64,000 bases of DNA from Bacteroidota bacterium (GCA_024278975.1 JAJRSD010000025.1:1-64000); one strand, 5' to 3'. Positions 35,106 through 44,624 are shown, counted from the stretch's first letter. Translations and numbers: made by a program. Notes: generated from the letters alone by a model not told the origin.

Positions 35106-35567
35106 ATGAACCGCTACATTCAACAACTAATAGAAGATTTCGACCGGGCAGGGAAAAAACCTGTGCCCGAAATTAATTTTGGCGAGAGCTACGAGGAGTT
35201 CGAAAAGCAAATGCATGAAATTGAGGAAGGCAAGCTTATACCGGCAAAAGAAAAAATAGGTGTAAGTTATGAGGAGCTGCCGCCGGCAGAAAAGATGACT
35301 GACGAACAAACTCAAAATCTTCTGGAAGCCATGCTAAATGCTTTGTCGGCACGAGGTACGGATATAACTTTTCCGGGCGATGGTATTCCTGTAAAACTGG
35401 CTTATACAGAATTGCGCAATCATTTTAAGGAGGGTTTTCACTCGATACCCGGTTGGGTTATTGATTTCTGTAGCGGTTGGTGCCCCGACTGTGCTTTTGT
35501 TGATTATTGTAGTACAAAAGATGATATTTGGACAAAAGATGAATTAGAAAAAGAGAAAGCTAAATAG
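35106..35567 (+). CDS. Small protein of unknown function with C-terminal cysteines
   Basis: 153 residues, acidic, soluble. It starts MNRYIQQLIEDFDRAGKKP and has a helical middle (MTDEQTQNLLEAMLNALSAR) and an end with four Cys: FCSGWCPDCAFVDYC, spaced C-x3-C-x2-C-x5-C, which could hold zinc or an iron-sulfur cluster. I know similar short Bacteroidota proteins of the MNKYIQQLLEDI type, none with an assigned function. It begins 4 bases after the second DUF1016 gene, so the two are likely co-transcribed; a stub of a similar gene lies just before that nuclease. Confidence 0.6.
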   Translation: MNRYIQQLIEDFDRAGKKPVPEINFGESYEEFEKQMHEIEEGKLIPAKEKIGVSYEELPPAEKMTDEQTQNLLEAMLNALSARGTDITFPGDGIPVKLAYTELRNHFKEGFHSIPGWVIDFCSGWCPDCAFVDYCSTKDDIWTKDELEKEKAK

Positions 35568-35849
35568 ACAAAATTATTCTTTGTACAATGCAAAAAACAA
35601 TATATGAGTGAGCTCCGAAAAGTCCAAAAAATGAAATATAGTAACCCGATTAATTTGTAATCTACAAAAAAATCAGACTTAATAAATTTCTATGTTTTAC
35701 GAAACTATACATCGGATAACTTTTCGGATATTACAGTTTATTAAACTAATTTACGCGAATGAAACGAGCATGGCAAGCTTTGGCACACAGGTGGATGATT
35801 ATATGCGAGATACATATGTTGCCATTAAAAAACAAATAATTATAAACAT
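35568..35849. other. Intergenic region before sbcD with a small overlapping ORF
   Basis: About 280 bases. Most is without features. From 35770 a 27-codon frame (MASFGTQVDDYMRDTYVAIK and on) runs to a TGA that overlaps the sbcD ATG as ATGA. It may be a leader peptide, or the last piece of a deleted gene; neither is supported beyond the overlap. Confidence 0.4.
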
Positions 35850-37052
35850 ATGAAAATACTTCACACTTCCGACTGGCATTTAGGACATCGCTTACACGAG
35901 CAATCGCAACAATACGAGCAAAAGGAATTTCTGGAATGGTTAATTCAGTTTGTTAGTACAGTCGAAATTGATGTGCTGCTTGTTGCCGGCGATATTTTTG
36001 ATACCGGGTATCCCTCGTCGCAAAGTATGGAGTTGTTTTATCGTTTTCTTGCCCAATTGTATCGCAACACACAATGCAAACAGGTAGTTATGACCGCCGG
36101 AAACCACGATGCTCCGGGAACAATAAACGCCCCGGGAAGTTTTGTCCGGAATTTCGATATAAGCCTTATCGGAAAAGCAACAGAAAATATTGAAGACGAA
36201 ATTCTCACCTTTGATATTGAAGGAGAAAAATTGATTGTTGCTGCCGTACCATTTTTACGCGATCGTGATATACGAAAAGCTATTGCCGGAGAAAATGTGC
36301 ATGAAATTGAAAATCGCTATAAAAAGGCTTTAACCAGTCATTATGCAGAAATTGCAACCCGAATTGACAAAAACAACCCTGCTTTTACAGTTGCAATGGG
36401 GCATCTTTTTGCTGTCGGCGGGCAACCAACCGAAAGCGAAAACAGGATTTACGTGGGCGGACTCGGCGATATTGCCGCTTCCGATTTTCCACTGGTTTTC
36501 GATTATGTTGCCTTGGGGCACTTGCATCGCCCACAAAAAGTTGATAAAAAAGAACATATTCGCTATTCAGGATCTCCCTATCCGTTAAGCTTTAGCGAAG
36601 CCGGACAGGTAAAAAAGGTAGTACTGATAGAGACCAATAACAGTGCGCTAAATTTGATAACCGAGATTGAAGTTCCCGCATTCAGGCAGCTTTATACAAT
36701 TAACGGAACAATGGAGCATTGCCGAGAACGATTAAACGAAATCTCGCAACACGACAACGAGACAGAACCGTGGGTTGAAGTTATATTAAACGATAACCAA
36801 CTCTCAACAAGTGCATATTCCGAGATTAATGAGATTATAAAAGAGTTGAACTTGAAAGTTTTGAAAGTTAGAAATTTAAGAAAAACCGGACAAAAAGGAA
36901 TCGAGCAATTGGAGGCCGAAGACAGACAACTTAACGAACTAAAACCCGACGATGTGTTTAAAAATAAGTGTGAACAGGAGGAGTTCAATCTCGCAGAAAA
37001 CAGTGAGATATTAGACGCTTTTTACGAAATATTATCTGAAATAAATGGATAA
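35850..37052 (+). CDS. sbcD: SbcD, nuclease subunit of the SbcCD (Mre11-Rad50) complex
   Basis: 400 residues with the Mre11 phosphoesterase motifs in order: TSDWHLGHRL (residue 6), LLVAGDIFDTG (46), MTAGNHDAPG (83), VAMGHLFAVGG (186) and YVALGHLHRPQ (220). With SbcC it opens hairpins and trims blocked double-strand DNA ends. The pair starts a four-gene run sbcD-sbcC-CARF nuclease-small Csx protein, with gaps of 12, 21 and 10 bases. That placement inside a CRISPR island is unusual for a housekeeping repair complex. Confidence 0.93.
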   Translation: MKILHTSDWHLGHRLHEQSQQYEQKEFLEWLIQFVSTVEIDVLLVAGDIFDTGYPSSQSMELFYRFLAQLYRNTQCKQVVMTAGNHDAPGTINAPGSFVRNFDISLIGKATENIEDEILTFDIEGEKLIVAAVPFLRDRDIRKAIAGENVHEIENRYKKALTSHYAEIATRIDKNNPAFTVAMGHLFAVGGQPTESENRIYVGGLGDIAASDFPLVFDYVALGHLHRPQKVDKKEHIRYSGSPYPLSFSEAGQVKKVVLIETNNSALNLITEIEVPAFRQLYTINGTMEHCRERLNEISQHDNETEPWVEVILNDNQLSTSAYSEINEIIKELNLKVLKVRNLRKTGQKGIEQLEAEDRQLNELKPDDVFKNKCEQEEFNLAENSEILDAFYEILSEING

Positions 37053-37064
37053 CCAATCCGCCTT

Positions 37065-40000
37065 ATGAAAATAGTAAAACTTGAATTACAAAATATCAAC
37101 TCAATAAAAACATCGACTCCGGTTACTATCGATTTTAACGACGAGATATTCCAGACAACCGGATTGTTTGCCATTACCGGGACTACAGGCTCTGGGAAAA
37201 CTACCCTGCTCGATGCCATAACTATTGCACTCTATCGCGAAGTACCACGATTTAATGCGTCGCATATTAAGCTAGGGCTAAGCGATGTGGTAAGCGAAGG
37301 GGCAGGCGAGGCAATGGCACGGGTAACATTCTCGAATAACGGGAAAATGTTTGAAGCATTTTGGAGCATTCGAACGAAATCTAAAAGTGGAAAGCTGCTC
37401 GGGAAACCACAGGAAACTGTTAGGTTGAAAGATTTGAATGAAAACAAAATAATTGCCGAAAAACTAACTGAATTCAATAAAAAAATAGAGGAAGTTACTC
37501 AACTGAATTACGACCAGTTTTTACGTTCGATGATGCTTGCTCAAGGCGAGTTTGCATCGTTTTTAAAAGCCAATAAAAAAAGTAAAGTTGAGTTGCTCGA
37601 CCAAATTATCGGAAACGATATATACAAACAAATTGGCTATTCGGTAGCCGAAAGAGTAAGTGCAGAAAAGAATAAACTTCAGGAAATAGAGCAGAAAATA
37701 AATACTGAAGATTTGTTAACGCAAGAGAAAAGGAGAGAGTTAGAGGAAGAAAAAAAGGGGGTTTTAAAAAATATTGAAACCATAAAAAAGGAGGCAGATG
37801 AATTCAACCGGATAATTGACTGGTATAAAAAAACTAGAGAGATTGAGAATCAGAAACAGTCGATAGAAAAAGATACGGATGAACTAAATAGAAACAGGCA
37901 AGAACAGAAAGGGGTATTAGAGGCTTTACTATTACATACCGAAGCTAAACCTTTCGAAAATTTACTTCGCGATCTGAATTCTAAAACAGGAGAATTTGCA
38001 GCAAAAGAAAAAGCGTTGAAATTGTTAGTGCCCGAAATAGAAAAGGTAAGAAAAGAATGGCAAAAGGCTCAAACCGAACTTGGTAAAAAGGAGAATTCTT
38101 TTAAGCAGGAAAAACAAAACAAAGATATATGGTCGCCAAAACTCGATACTGTTACCCGGCTCGACCAAAACATAATAAACCGTGCTGAAGTATTAACAAA
38201 TATTAAAACGCAAATAAAAAAGATTTATGAGGATATAAAGAGTCTGGAAACTGAACGGAAACAAAACGAAGAGAAAAAGACAAAAAATATTGCCGACTTA
38301 GCAGATGTTGAAAATTACCTGAATGAAAACCGCCCGGTTGCCGAGATTAGAGTTAATCTAAATACGTGGTCGGTTAGTTTAAATAGCCGTAAAATAAAAT
38401 ATGGTGCAAAACAAATTGCTGAGAAAGAGATTAAGAAATATAATTCCGAAATAGCGAGACTTGATAAAAGCATTGAAGAAAACAGGCAAAAGTTAATAGA
38501 AAAAGAGGGGCAGTTAGCAAGTATAAATAAAGTTATAATCGAGTTAAAAGAACAGCAAACTAAACTCGATGTGGCTCAATTAAATATTAGGCAAACTGCT
38601 TTAATTGCAAATAAAGAGTTACTAAAAGAGGGGGTAAGAATATCGACCGATTGGTTTGAAAAAAAACAGAGCGTAAAATATTCGGAGGAATTGATTAAAA
38701 TCTTTAAAGAAGAATTATCGAAAAAATCAGTTGAGTTAAAAGGGCTGGAAGGGAAAATATCTGCATCCGAAAAATTATTAAGCGAGATAGAACGAACTCT
38801 GGAGCTTGAAAAAAAAGTAAAAAGTCTGGAAGTAGAACGACAAAAGTTGCAGCAGAACGATGCCTGTCCGTTGTGTGGTTCAAAACACCATCCTTTCGTA
38901 ATAGAATATAACGAATTCGATTTCTCGGAAACAGAGAAACGGTACTACGAGCAAAATCGGAAGGTTGAAAAATTAAATAAAGAAATAGAGAACAATACAA
39001 GAGAGCAGTTGTTGGCGAATACAAAAATGGAAACCGAAAGCGATAAGATTAAAAGCCTTTCTGTTGAGATTAATAAGTTAAACGAAAATTTTGATAGATT
39101 AAAACTCGATATTTCAATTTTGGATAATACCGCAATAAATAGTGCATTTAATAAAACAGAACAGCAGTTGATTGAAGTTCAGGAAAATATCAGACAGGCC
39201 AATTTGCTTCAACAACAAATTGATGAAAATACTGAAAAAAGCTCCGGCGAATTGAGTTTATGTGGTAAACTGAGAGAAAAATTATCGGTTCAAAAATCAC
39301 AAAAAACAGGATTTGAAACAAACAGAATTGATAAGCAAAGGGTAATTGCAGATATCGAAAAGGAGTTGAACAATTTGGAAGAACGGATAGAAACCCAATT
39401 TACACCCTTCGGATTGCAACTACCTGAACCGGAATTAACTAATGGTTTCATCGAAGAGTTGACAAAGAATATTGAAGATTATTCGAAGAGAGAAGAACAG
39501 AAAAAAAATCTAAAAAGTGAGCTAAACGTTCTCTCTGTTAAAATTGAAGAGAATGAATCGCGAATACAGAATGATACTAAAACTAAAGGGGAGAAAGAGC
39601 TAACTTCAAAAAGTATTTCGGAAGAGTTAACCCGTACGAAAGAAGAGAGAAATACATTGCTTCCGTTGGAAATAAGTGTTGAAGCAAAGAGAGGGGAACT
39701 AAATAAAAAAATCGATAATGCGGAGAAAGAGGTGTACGATTGGAGGGAGAGAGTAAATAAATTGGAAGTATTATTAGCCGGGAAAAAATCGGAGCAAGAG
39801 GGCTTTAAAATTAGTTTAGTTTCATTAGCCAAAGCGATTGAAAAATTCAGTAGCAATTTGAATACTCAGCTGAAAGAAAGCCGTTTCTCGGATAGGAAAG
39901 AGCTTGAGCAGTCACTTTTAGATTATGAAACTGAAATGTCGTATAAAAAAATTAAAAAGTTATTAGATGATACACAAATTGCTATTCACACCAGAGAGAA

Positions 40001-40727
40001 ACAAATAAAAGTATATGAGGCAGAGCAGGCAAAACAACGTAACTTTGAAATTGATGAGGAGCAGGCACACGACTCTTTTTCTAAATTAGAGAAAGAAAAA
40101 TCGGGACAACAGGAGCGGATTGGCGAAATTAATAACATATTTGAGCGTGACTCTGAATTGAGATTACGAAACGAAAATGTGATAAAAGAGATCGACATTC
40201 AAAAATTGGTATTGAAAAAATGGAACACTTTATTCGCGTTGCTTGGAGGCACAAAAGATGCTTTTAATATTTATGTACAGCGCCTTACTTTAAAAAGTTT
40301 GATTAGCCATGCAAATCTTCATCTCGAAAAACTGAACAACCGATATTCATTGCAAATTACCGATGAATTAACCGATAACCGGGAATTAAATATCGAACTA
40401 ACAGATCATTATCAAACCGACATGGTGCGACCGGTTGAAACTTGCAGTGGTGGTGAATCGTTTTTATTGAGTTTGTCGTTGGCTCTTGGGTTGTCAGATA
40501 TGGCAAGTCGTAACGTAAAAGTAGAATCATTGTTTATTGATGAAGGTTTTGGTACACTCGACGACGATTTATTGGAAACCGTTATCTCAACTCTGGAAAG
40601 TCTCCGTAGCGATGGTAAAATTATCGGGGTAATTTCGCATGTCGAAAAACTGAAAGAGCGTATTACAACGCAAATACAGGTAATTAAAAAAGGAAACGGT
40701 GTGAGTGAAGTGAAAATAACAGCATAA
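37065..40727 (+). CDS. sbcC: SbcC, Rad50-like ATPase subunit
   Basis: 1220 residues of SMC/Rad50 architecture. Walker A GTTGSGKT is at residues 39-46 and the Q-loop region is near FLRSMMLAQGEFASFLKANK. Two long coiled coils flank a zinc hook with CPLC at 601-604 (DACPLCGSKHHPF). The C-terminal lobe holds the ABC signature TCSGGESFLLSLSLALGLSD and Walker B VESLFIDEGFGTLDDDLLE. All parts needed for ATP binding and dimerisation are seen. It uses ATP to hold DNA ends for SbcD. Co-transcription with sbcD upstream and the CARF nuclease downstream is likely from the spacing. Confidence 0.93.
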   Translation: MKIVKLELQNINSIKTSTPVTIDFNDEIFQTTGLFAITGTTGSGKTTLLDAITIALYREVPRFNASHIKLGLSDVVSEGAGEAMARVTFSNNGKMFEAFWSIRTKSKSGKLLGKPQETVRLKDLNENKIIAEKLTEFNKKIEEVTQLNYDQFLRSMMLAQGEFASFLKANKKSKVELLDQIIGNDIYKQIGYSVAERVSAEKNKLQEIEQKINTEDLLTQEKRRELEEEKKGVLKNIETIKKEADEFNRIIDWYKKTREIENQKQSIEKDTDELNRNRQEQKGVLEALLLHTEAKPFENLLRDLNSKTGEFAAKEKALKLLVPEIEKVRKEWQKAQTELGKKENSFKQEKQNKDIWSPKLDTVTRLDQNIINRAEVLTNIKTQIKKIYEDIKSLETERKQNEEKKTKNIADLADVENYLNENRPVAEIRVNLNTWSVSLNSRKIKYGAKQIAEKEIKKYNSEIARLDKSIEENRQKLIEKEGQLASINKVIIELKEQQTKLDVAQLNIRQTALIANKELLKEGVRISTDWFEKKQSVKYSEELIKIFKEELSKKSVELKGLEGKISASEKLLSEIERTLELEKKVKSLEVERQKLQQNDACPLCGSKHHPFVIEYNEFDFSETEKRYYEQNRKVEKLNKEIENNTREQLLANTKMETESDKIKSLSVEINKLNENFDRLKLDISILDNTAINSAFNKTEQQLIEVQENIRQANLLQQQIDENTEKSSGELSLCGKLREKLSVQKSQKTGFETNRIDKQRVIADIEKELNNLEERIETQFTPFGLQLPEPELTNGFIEELTKNIEDYSKREEQKKNLKSELNVLSVKIEENESRIQNDTKTKGEKELTSKSISEELTRTKEERNTLLPLEISVEAKRGELNKKIDNAEKEVYDWRERVNKLEVLLAGKKSEQEGFKISLVSLAKAIEKFSSNLNTQLKESRFSDRKELEQSLLDYETEMSYKKIKKLLDDTQIAIHTREKQIKVYEAEQAKQRNFEIDEEQAHDSFSKLEKEKSGQQERIGEINNIFERDSELRLRNENVIKEIDIQKLVLKKWNTLFALLGGTKDAFNIYVQRLTLKSLISHANLHLEKLNNRYSLQITDELTDNRELNIELTDHYQTDMVRPVETCSGGESFLLSLSLALGLSDMASRNVKVESLFIDEGFGTLDDDLLETVISTLESLRSDGKIIGVISHVEKLKERITTQIQVIKKGNGVSEVKITA

Positions 40728-40748
40728 ACTTATAAAACATAAAAAATT

Positions 40749-41894
40749 ATGGCACGTAAAGTATTAGTTAGCTTAGTCAGCGATCAAACAATCCCTAATG
40801 TTGAGTTGATAAAAGAGTTTGAAAGTGAAATAGAGTCCTATGTGTTTATCACAACTGAATATATGGAGTCAGAAAAAAAAGATAGAACAAATTGTATTAT
40901 AACAGCTGCTCATCTAAAAGGGGTTGATGAAAAAAGGATAGTGGTAATAGAAGATTCCATAACAGATATTGAGGGTAAGCTGACAAGTAATATGCCCTCC
41001 GAAAAGCAATATATTGTTAATTTGACCGGTGGTACCAAAATAATGTCCATAGCAGTTTTTAATTTCTTTCAGAAGAAAAATGCTAAAATATACTATAAAC
41101 CAATTCGAACGAATAAAATTTTGTCAGTCGAAGACGATTCAATATTCAGAAAAATCACAACCAAAATTCATGTGAAAGATTATTTGCTAAGTTATGGCGT
41201 TAAGTCAAAGAGTGCTAAATCATTTGAAATAAGGGAAATAACCCAAAAAATATTTGACGATTTTGTTAGTGGAAATATTGATTATAAAGTTATTGAAAAT
41301 CTTAGGGTTAGTTATCGATCGAAGAGAAACAAATATTCTATTTCTACCATCGAAAATGATGAACGTGAGGGATACCAAATAAGTAGTCTGGGAGCTTTTA
41401 TGGTAAATTTGGGTTTCGTAGGAAAAGAGAAGAGTGACGCTGTTATCACAAAACATGAAATTGCATACCTAACCGGAGGGTGGTACGAAGAGTTGTGCTA
41501 TTTCTATTTTAAGGAACAACTATCGCTTGGTGATGACGACATTCAACTTGGGGTTAAACTCGAAAAAAGCGATTATGTGCTGGATAATGATTTAGATGTG
41601 GTTTTTATATTCAACAATAATATTTATGTGGTTGAATGTAAAACCGCAATGTCTAAAAATGGAAAAGTTTCAACAGCCTTATTTAATGAAACCATTTATA
41701 AATCATCTGCTTTAAGGGCAAAGTTTGGTCTTACAGTAAATAACATGTTACTTACTTTAAGTAGTATGGCTCATAAAAACATTGACTATGCAGAACGAGC
41801 AAAAGTTATGAATATAGAATTATTTGGCAGAAAATACTTTAATGGGAAAATTGATTTAGGTGAATTAGTTGAAAGAATAAAAAATACGTATTAA
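40749..41894 (+). CDS. can2: Card1/Can2-type CARF-domain nuclease
   Basis: 381 residues. The N-terminal 140 residues are a CARF domain (KVLVSLVSDQTIPNVELIKE; the loop YIVNLTGGTKIMSIAVFNFF is the usual DUF1887/Card1 ligand step). The C-terminal part is a PD-(D/E)xK nuclease: GGWYEELCYFYFKEQL, then LDNDLDVVFIFNNNIYVVEC, with Asp283, Glu296 and Lys298 as likely metal and catalytic residues. Card1 and Can2 are switched on by cyclic tetra-adenylate from Cas10 and cut single-stranded nucleic acid or nick DNA, giving dormancy or abortive defence. The Cas10 here keeps GGDD, so the signal can be made. It is the only CARF effector seen, and no Csm6 is present. Confidence 0.87.
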   Translation: MARKVLVSLVSDQTIPNVELIKEFESEIESYVFITTEYMESEKKDRTNCIITAAHLKGVDEKRIVVIEDSITDIEGKLTSNMPSEKQYIVNLTGGTKIMSIAVFNFFQKKNAKIYYKPIRTNKILSVEDDSIFRKITTKIHVKDYLLSYGVKSKSAKSFEIREITQKIFDDFVSGNIDYKVIENLRVSYRSKRNKYSISTIENDEREGYQISSLGAFMVNLGFVGKEKSDAVITKHEIAYLTGGWYEELCYFYFKEQLSLGDDDIQLGVKLEKSDYVLDNDLDVVFIFNNNIYVVECKTAMSKNGKVSTALFNETIYKSSALRAKFGLTVNNMLLTLSSMAHKNIDYAERAKVMNIELFGRKYFNGKIDLGELVERIKNTY

Positions 41895-41904
41895 GTTTCA
41901 TACC

Positions 41905-42273
41905 ATGCTAATAAATCTTTCAAATCATCCATCAAAACAGTGGAGTAAGTTACAAACTGATGAGGCTGTAAATGAATATGGTAAAATTTTGGATTTGCCT
42001 TTCCCGGCTATTAATCCCAGTGCAAAACCGGAAGAGATAAAAGAGCTTGCCAAGTATTATTTCAATAAATGTTTAGATATATTGAAAAAATCAAGAGAAA
42101 ATAATAATGTGGTTCATATAATGGGTGAACTAACGTTTTGTTTTGCATTAGTTAATCTATTACAAGCTCAGGATATTTCCTGTATCTCTTCAACATCAGC
42201 ACGAAATGTGGTACAAAATGGTTCAAAAAAAATTGTAGAATTTAACTTTGTGCAGTTTCGAGAGTACCTCTAA
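41905..42273 (+). CDS. Small type III accessory protein, possible ring nuclease
   Basis: 122 residues: NLSNHPSKQWSKLQTDEAV at the start, then LDLPFPAINPSAKPEEIKEL and VVHIMGELTFCFALVNLLQA, ending VEFNFVQFREYL. I associate this pattern (NHPS-x-W-S at the start and the H-x-M-G-E-x-T-F step) with small proteins found beside CARF effectors in type III loci; I cannot name the family with certainty. The alternating strands and helices suit a Rossmann-like, CARF-related fold, so a cyclic-oligoadenylate-degrading role is plausible. It lies 10 bases after the CARF nuclease, so the activator and a candidate off-switch would be made together. Confidence 0.5.
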   Translation: MLINLSNHPSKQWSKLQTDEAVNEYGKILDLPFPAINPSAKPEEIKELAKYYFNKCLDILKKSRENNNVVHIMGELTFCFALVNLLQAQDISCISSTSARNVVQNGSKKIVEFNFVQFREYL

Positions 42274-42334
42274 CAACCAGTTATATGAGACTAAAAGAAA
42301 TATTTATGAATTGTTAAATTGTTATCCTTGCGGT

Positions 42335-43585
42335 TTACTCCTCATTTTTAATTTCTATAAACCAACTTATTGCGGCAATACCTGCCGGAACAACCGACGA
42401 TTGATGCGTGCCCCCTGGAATTGAAAGCATTTTAATTTTATCTACACCAACACCTTCGTTAAGGAAATTCTGAAAAATACGACTTGTAACTTGTGGTGGA
42501 ACAAATGTGTCTTTTGTACCATGTACCAACAGAGTTGGTGTTTTTATTTTCCATGCTGTTACACTATTTTTAATCAGCATATTTTTAATAGATGAATACT
42601 TATCGGCTGTATTGTAGTTACTTATATAATCGGCAGTAAACAATCGCGATATTTTTGTATCTAACAAATCATTTATCTCTGTTCCCGATTTTGTGCCATC
42701 GTATAATGTTAAGACTTTTGAATCGTAAGGTGTCATAAAAACTTCATCTAATGGAGTTGTAATTCCACCCAGATTATGATAACTATTAAAAATATATCCT
42801 AAAAAATATGGCATCGGATACTCTTCCTGAGCCAGTACATATTCGTTAATATAATTCAAATCGTATGGCCCGGCAGAACAAACACTTGCTCTTAAATTAA
42901 ATACGTCAGAATATTTTTCTTCAATGGCTTTTTGTAGTTGCATTGTTGACCAGCCACCTTGCGAATATCCTGTAATGTAATAGTCGTTATTCAACTCCAA
43001 TCCTATTTCATCTCTCAAATAATTTGCCACCATCTCTTTAACTGCACGTTGCATGTCGAGAATAGATTGCACCGTTGATTCTCCATCTAAATACGGGTGA
43101 AACATATTTTCAGAAGTTCCAAACCCCAGATAATCAGGAATAGTTACTACAAAACCTGTTGATGCCATAAACTCTAAAAGCAGAAATAATTCGTTATCAG
43201 GATTAACAGTCGGAGCTTTACTGTGTTCAGTATTTGTTCCATTTTGATAACTCAATATCGGAAATTCGCCTGCCGCTGTTGGTACACAAACTAACCCCGA
43301 AGCAATTACATCATCATCATTAAAAGAGGTTATATAACTTATTTTATAAACTGTAACACCATGTTCAATTTCCGAAACAATAGGTGCAAATCCGGGGTAG
43401 TCATCTACCAATGGAGTTAGTATCGACTCTATTAGTGCCGGTAAATATGTTGCAACTTTTTCGTAACTAACAAGATATTGATCTGTCGGTTGTTTATCTT
43501 CATCGTTATTAAAAAGGTCGCACGACGAAAAGATTGAAACAACAAATATAATGAGTAGAAATTTTTGAATAATATTAGTTTTCAT
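42335..43585 (-). CDS. Alpha/beta-hydrolase lipoprotein
   Basis: 416 residues with a lipoprotein signal (LLIIFVVSIFSSC). The hydrolase part shows the nucleophile elbow ITGYSQGGWSTMQLQ (G-Y-S-Q-G), TPTLLVHGTKDTFVPPQVTS with the acid residue, and IPGGTHQSSVV with the catalytic His. A covering segment EFPILSYQNGTNTEHSKAP resembles secretory lipases and acyl-peptide-hydrolase-like enzymes. It should hydrolyse an ester or amide at the cell envelope; the substrate is unknown. Alone, and convergent with the CRISPR accessory operon. Confidence 0.78.
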   Translation of the reverse strand: MKTNIIQKFLLIIFVVSIFSSCDLFNNDEDKQPTDQYLVSYEKVATYLPALIESILTPLVDDYPGFAPIVSEIEHGVTVYKISYITSFNDDDVIASGLVCVPTAAGEFPILSYQNGTNTEHSKAPTVNPDNELFLLLEFMASTGFVVTIPDYLGFGTSENMFHPYLDGESTVQSILDMQRAVKEMVANYLRDEIGLELNNDYYITGYSQGGWSTMQLQKAIEEKYSDVFNLRASVCSAGPYDLNYINEYVLAQEEYPMPYFLGYIFNSYHNLGGITTPLDEVFMTPYDSKVLTLYDGTKSGTEINDLLDTKISRLFTADYISNYNTADKYSSIKNMLIKNSVTAWKIKTPTLLVHGTKDTFVPPQVTSRIFQNFLNEGVGVDKIKMLSIPGGTHQSSVVPAGIAAISWFIEIKNEE

Positions 43586-43757
43586 AGCACTTTAATATTA
43601 GTTTTCAGACTTCAAAATTAGTCAAAAAAGATGACTTGGTTAATTATTTGGTTCGTTTTTATTGGAATAGATTTTCTTGAAACAACTAAATTGTTAATTT
43701 TAGTGCTTTGTATAAACCATGTAAACTATTTTTATATTGAACGAATAAAATAGAATT

Positions 43758-44462
43758 ATGAAACGAATATTTCCGATACTTATCTTTTTGATTTCCGGTT
43801 TAATTATAAATGCACAACCCATAAAAATAATGCTTATAACTGGTGGTCACGATTTTGATGAGGCTGAGTTTTTTGAAATGTTTGATGATATGGAAGGTGT
43901 TGAATATGAGCATTTCGAACAACCAAAAGCCAATAAAAAACTGGCAAAAGATTTGGCGGCAGATTTTGATGTGCTGGTATTTTACGACATGTGGAAAACC
44001 ATTTCAGATATGGAAAAAGATGCTTATCTGAAATTAACGGAACAGGGAAAACCATTTTTATTTTTGCACCACTCAATTGCTTCGTATCAAAATTGGCCCG
44101 AGTTTGAAAAAATCATTGGAGGCAAGTATTTCGAGAAAGGCGAAAATGTACCTGAAGAGTTGCTCTCTACTTACGATCATGATGTTTGGGTTTACAGTAA
44201 AGTTGAAACATACACTCCTGTTACAAAAGGTTTTCGCGAATTGCGTTTTTTCGATGAAGTTTATGGAAATGTTCGGGTTTCGGACAGCGTAATTCCGCTA
44301 CTAAAAACACGCTATCCAAAAAGTATGGAAGTGGTTGCATGGGAGAACAGTTATAAAGCATCAAAAATTATTTATATTCAGTCGGGGCACGATAAACGAA
44401 CATTTGTGGAAGCAGATTACCGGAAGTTATTATTGCAGGCAATTCAATATTTATCAGAATAA
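43758..44462 (+). CDS. ThuA-domain protein, secreted
   Basis: 234 residues with a signal peptide (IFPILIFLISGLIINA). The rest is a ThuA-like class I glutamine-amidotransferase fold: MLITGGHDFDEAEFFEMFDD, DFDVLVFYDMWKTI, KPFLFLHHSIASYQNWPEF and IIYIQSGHDKRTF near the end. ThuA domains occur with sugar utilisation and some act on sugars, but the reaction is not settled. An 81-bp palindrome-ended repeat follows the gene at 44483. Confidence 0.82.
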   Translation: MKRIFPILIFLISGLIINAQPIKIMLITGGHDFDEAEFFEMFDDMEGVEYEHFEQPKANKKLAKDLAADFDVLVFYDMWKTISDMEKDAYLKLTEQGKPFLFLHHSIASYQNWPEFEKIIGGKYFEKGENVPEELLSTYDHDVWVYSKVETYTPVTKGFRELRFFDEVYGNVRVSDSVIPLLKTRYPKSMEVVAWENSYKASKIIYIQSGHDKRTFVEADYRKLLLQAIQYLSE

Positions 44463-44482
44463 ATAATGAGATCGCTATGAAT

Positions 44483-44563
44483 AGTCATCAGATGAATGGG
44501 TTAGCAAAAAGCATAGATAATTCAAACCTGGCAATCAGTTGGTTACATATTCATCAGATGACT
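44483..44563. repeat. 81-bp palindrome-ended dispersed element, copy 3
   Basis: The same length and ends as the two copies at 22784 and 22913 (AGTCATCAGATGAAT to ATTCATCAGATGACT), with the interior match CAAACCTGGCAATCAGTTGG. The downstream flank TTTACTTTTTGGAG also resembles TTTACTTTTCGGAG after the other copies, so the unit may extend about 30 bases further. It lies between the ThuA gene and the MFS gene. Confidence 0.75.
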
Positions 44564-44624
44564 ATATTTATATTTTTTACTTTTTGGAGATAACTCAATA
44601 AAATCTAATTAATAAAATTTTATT

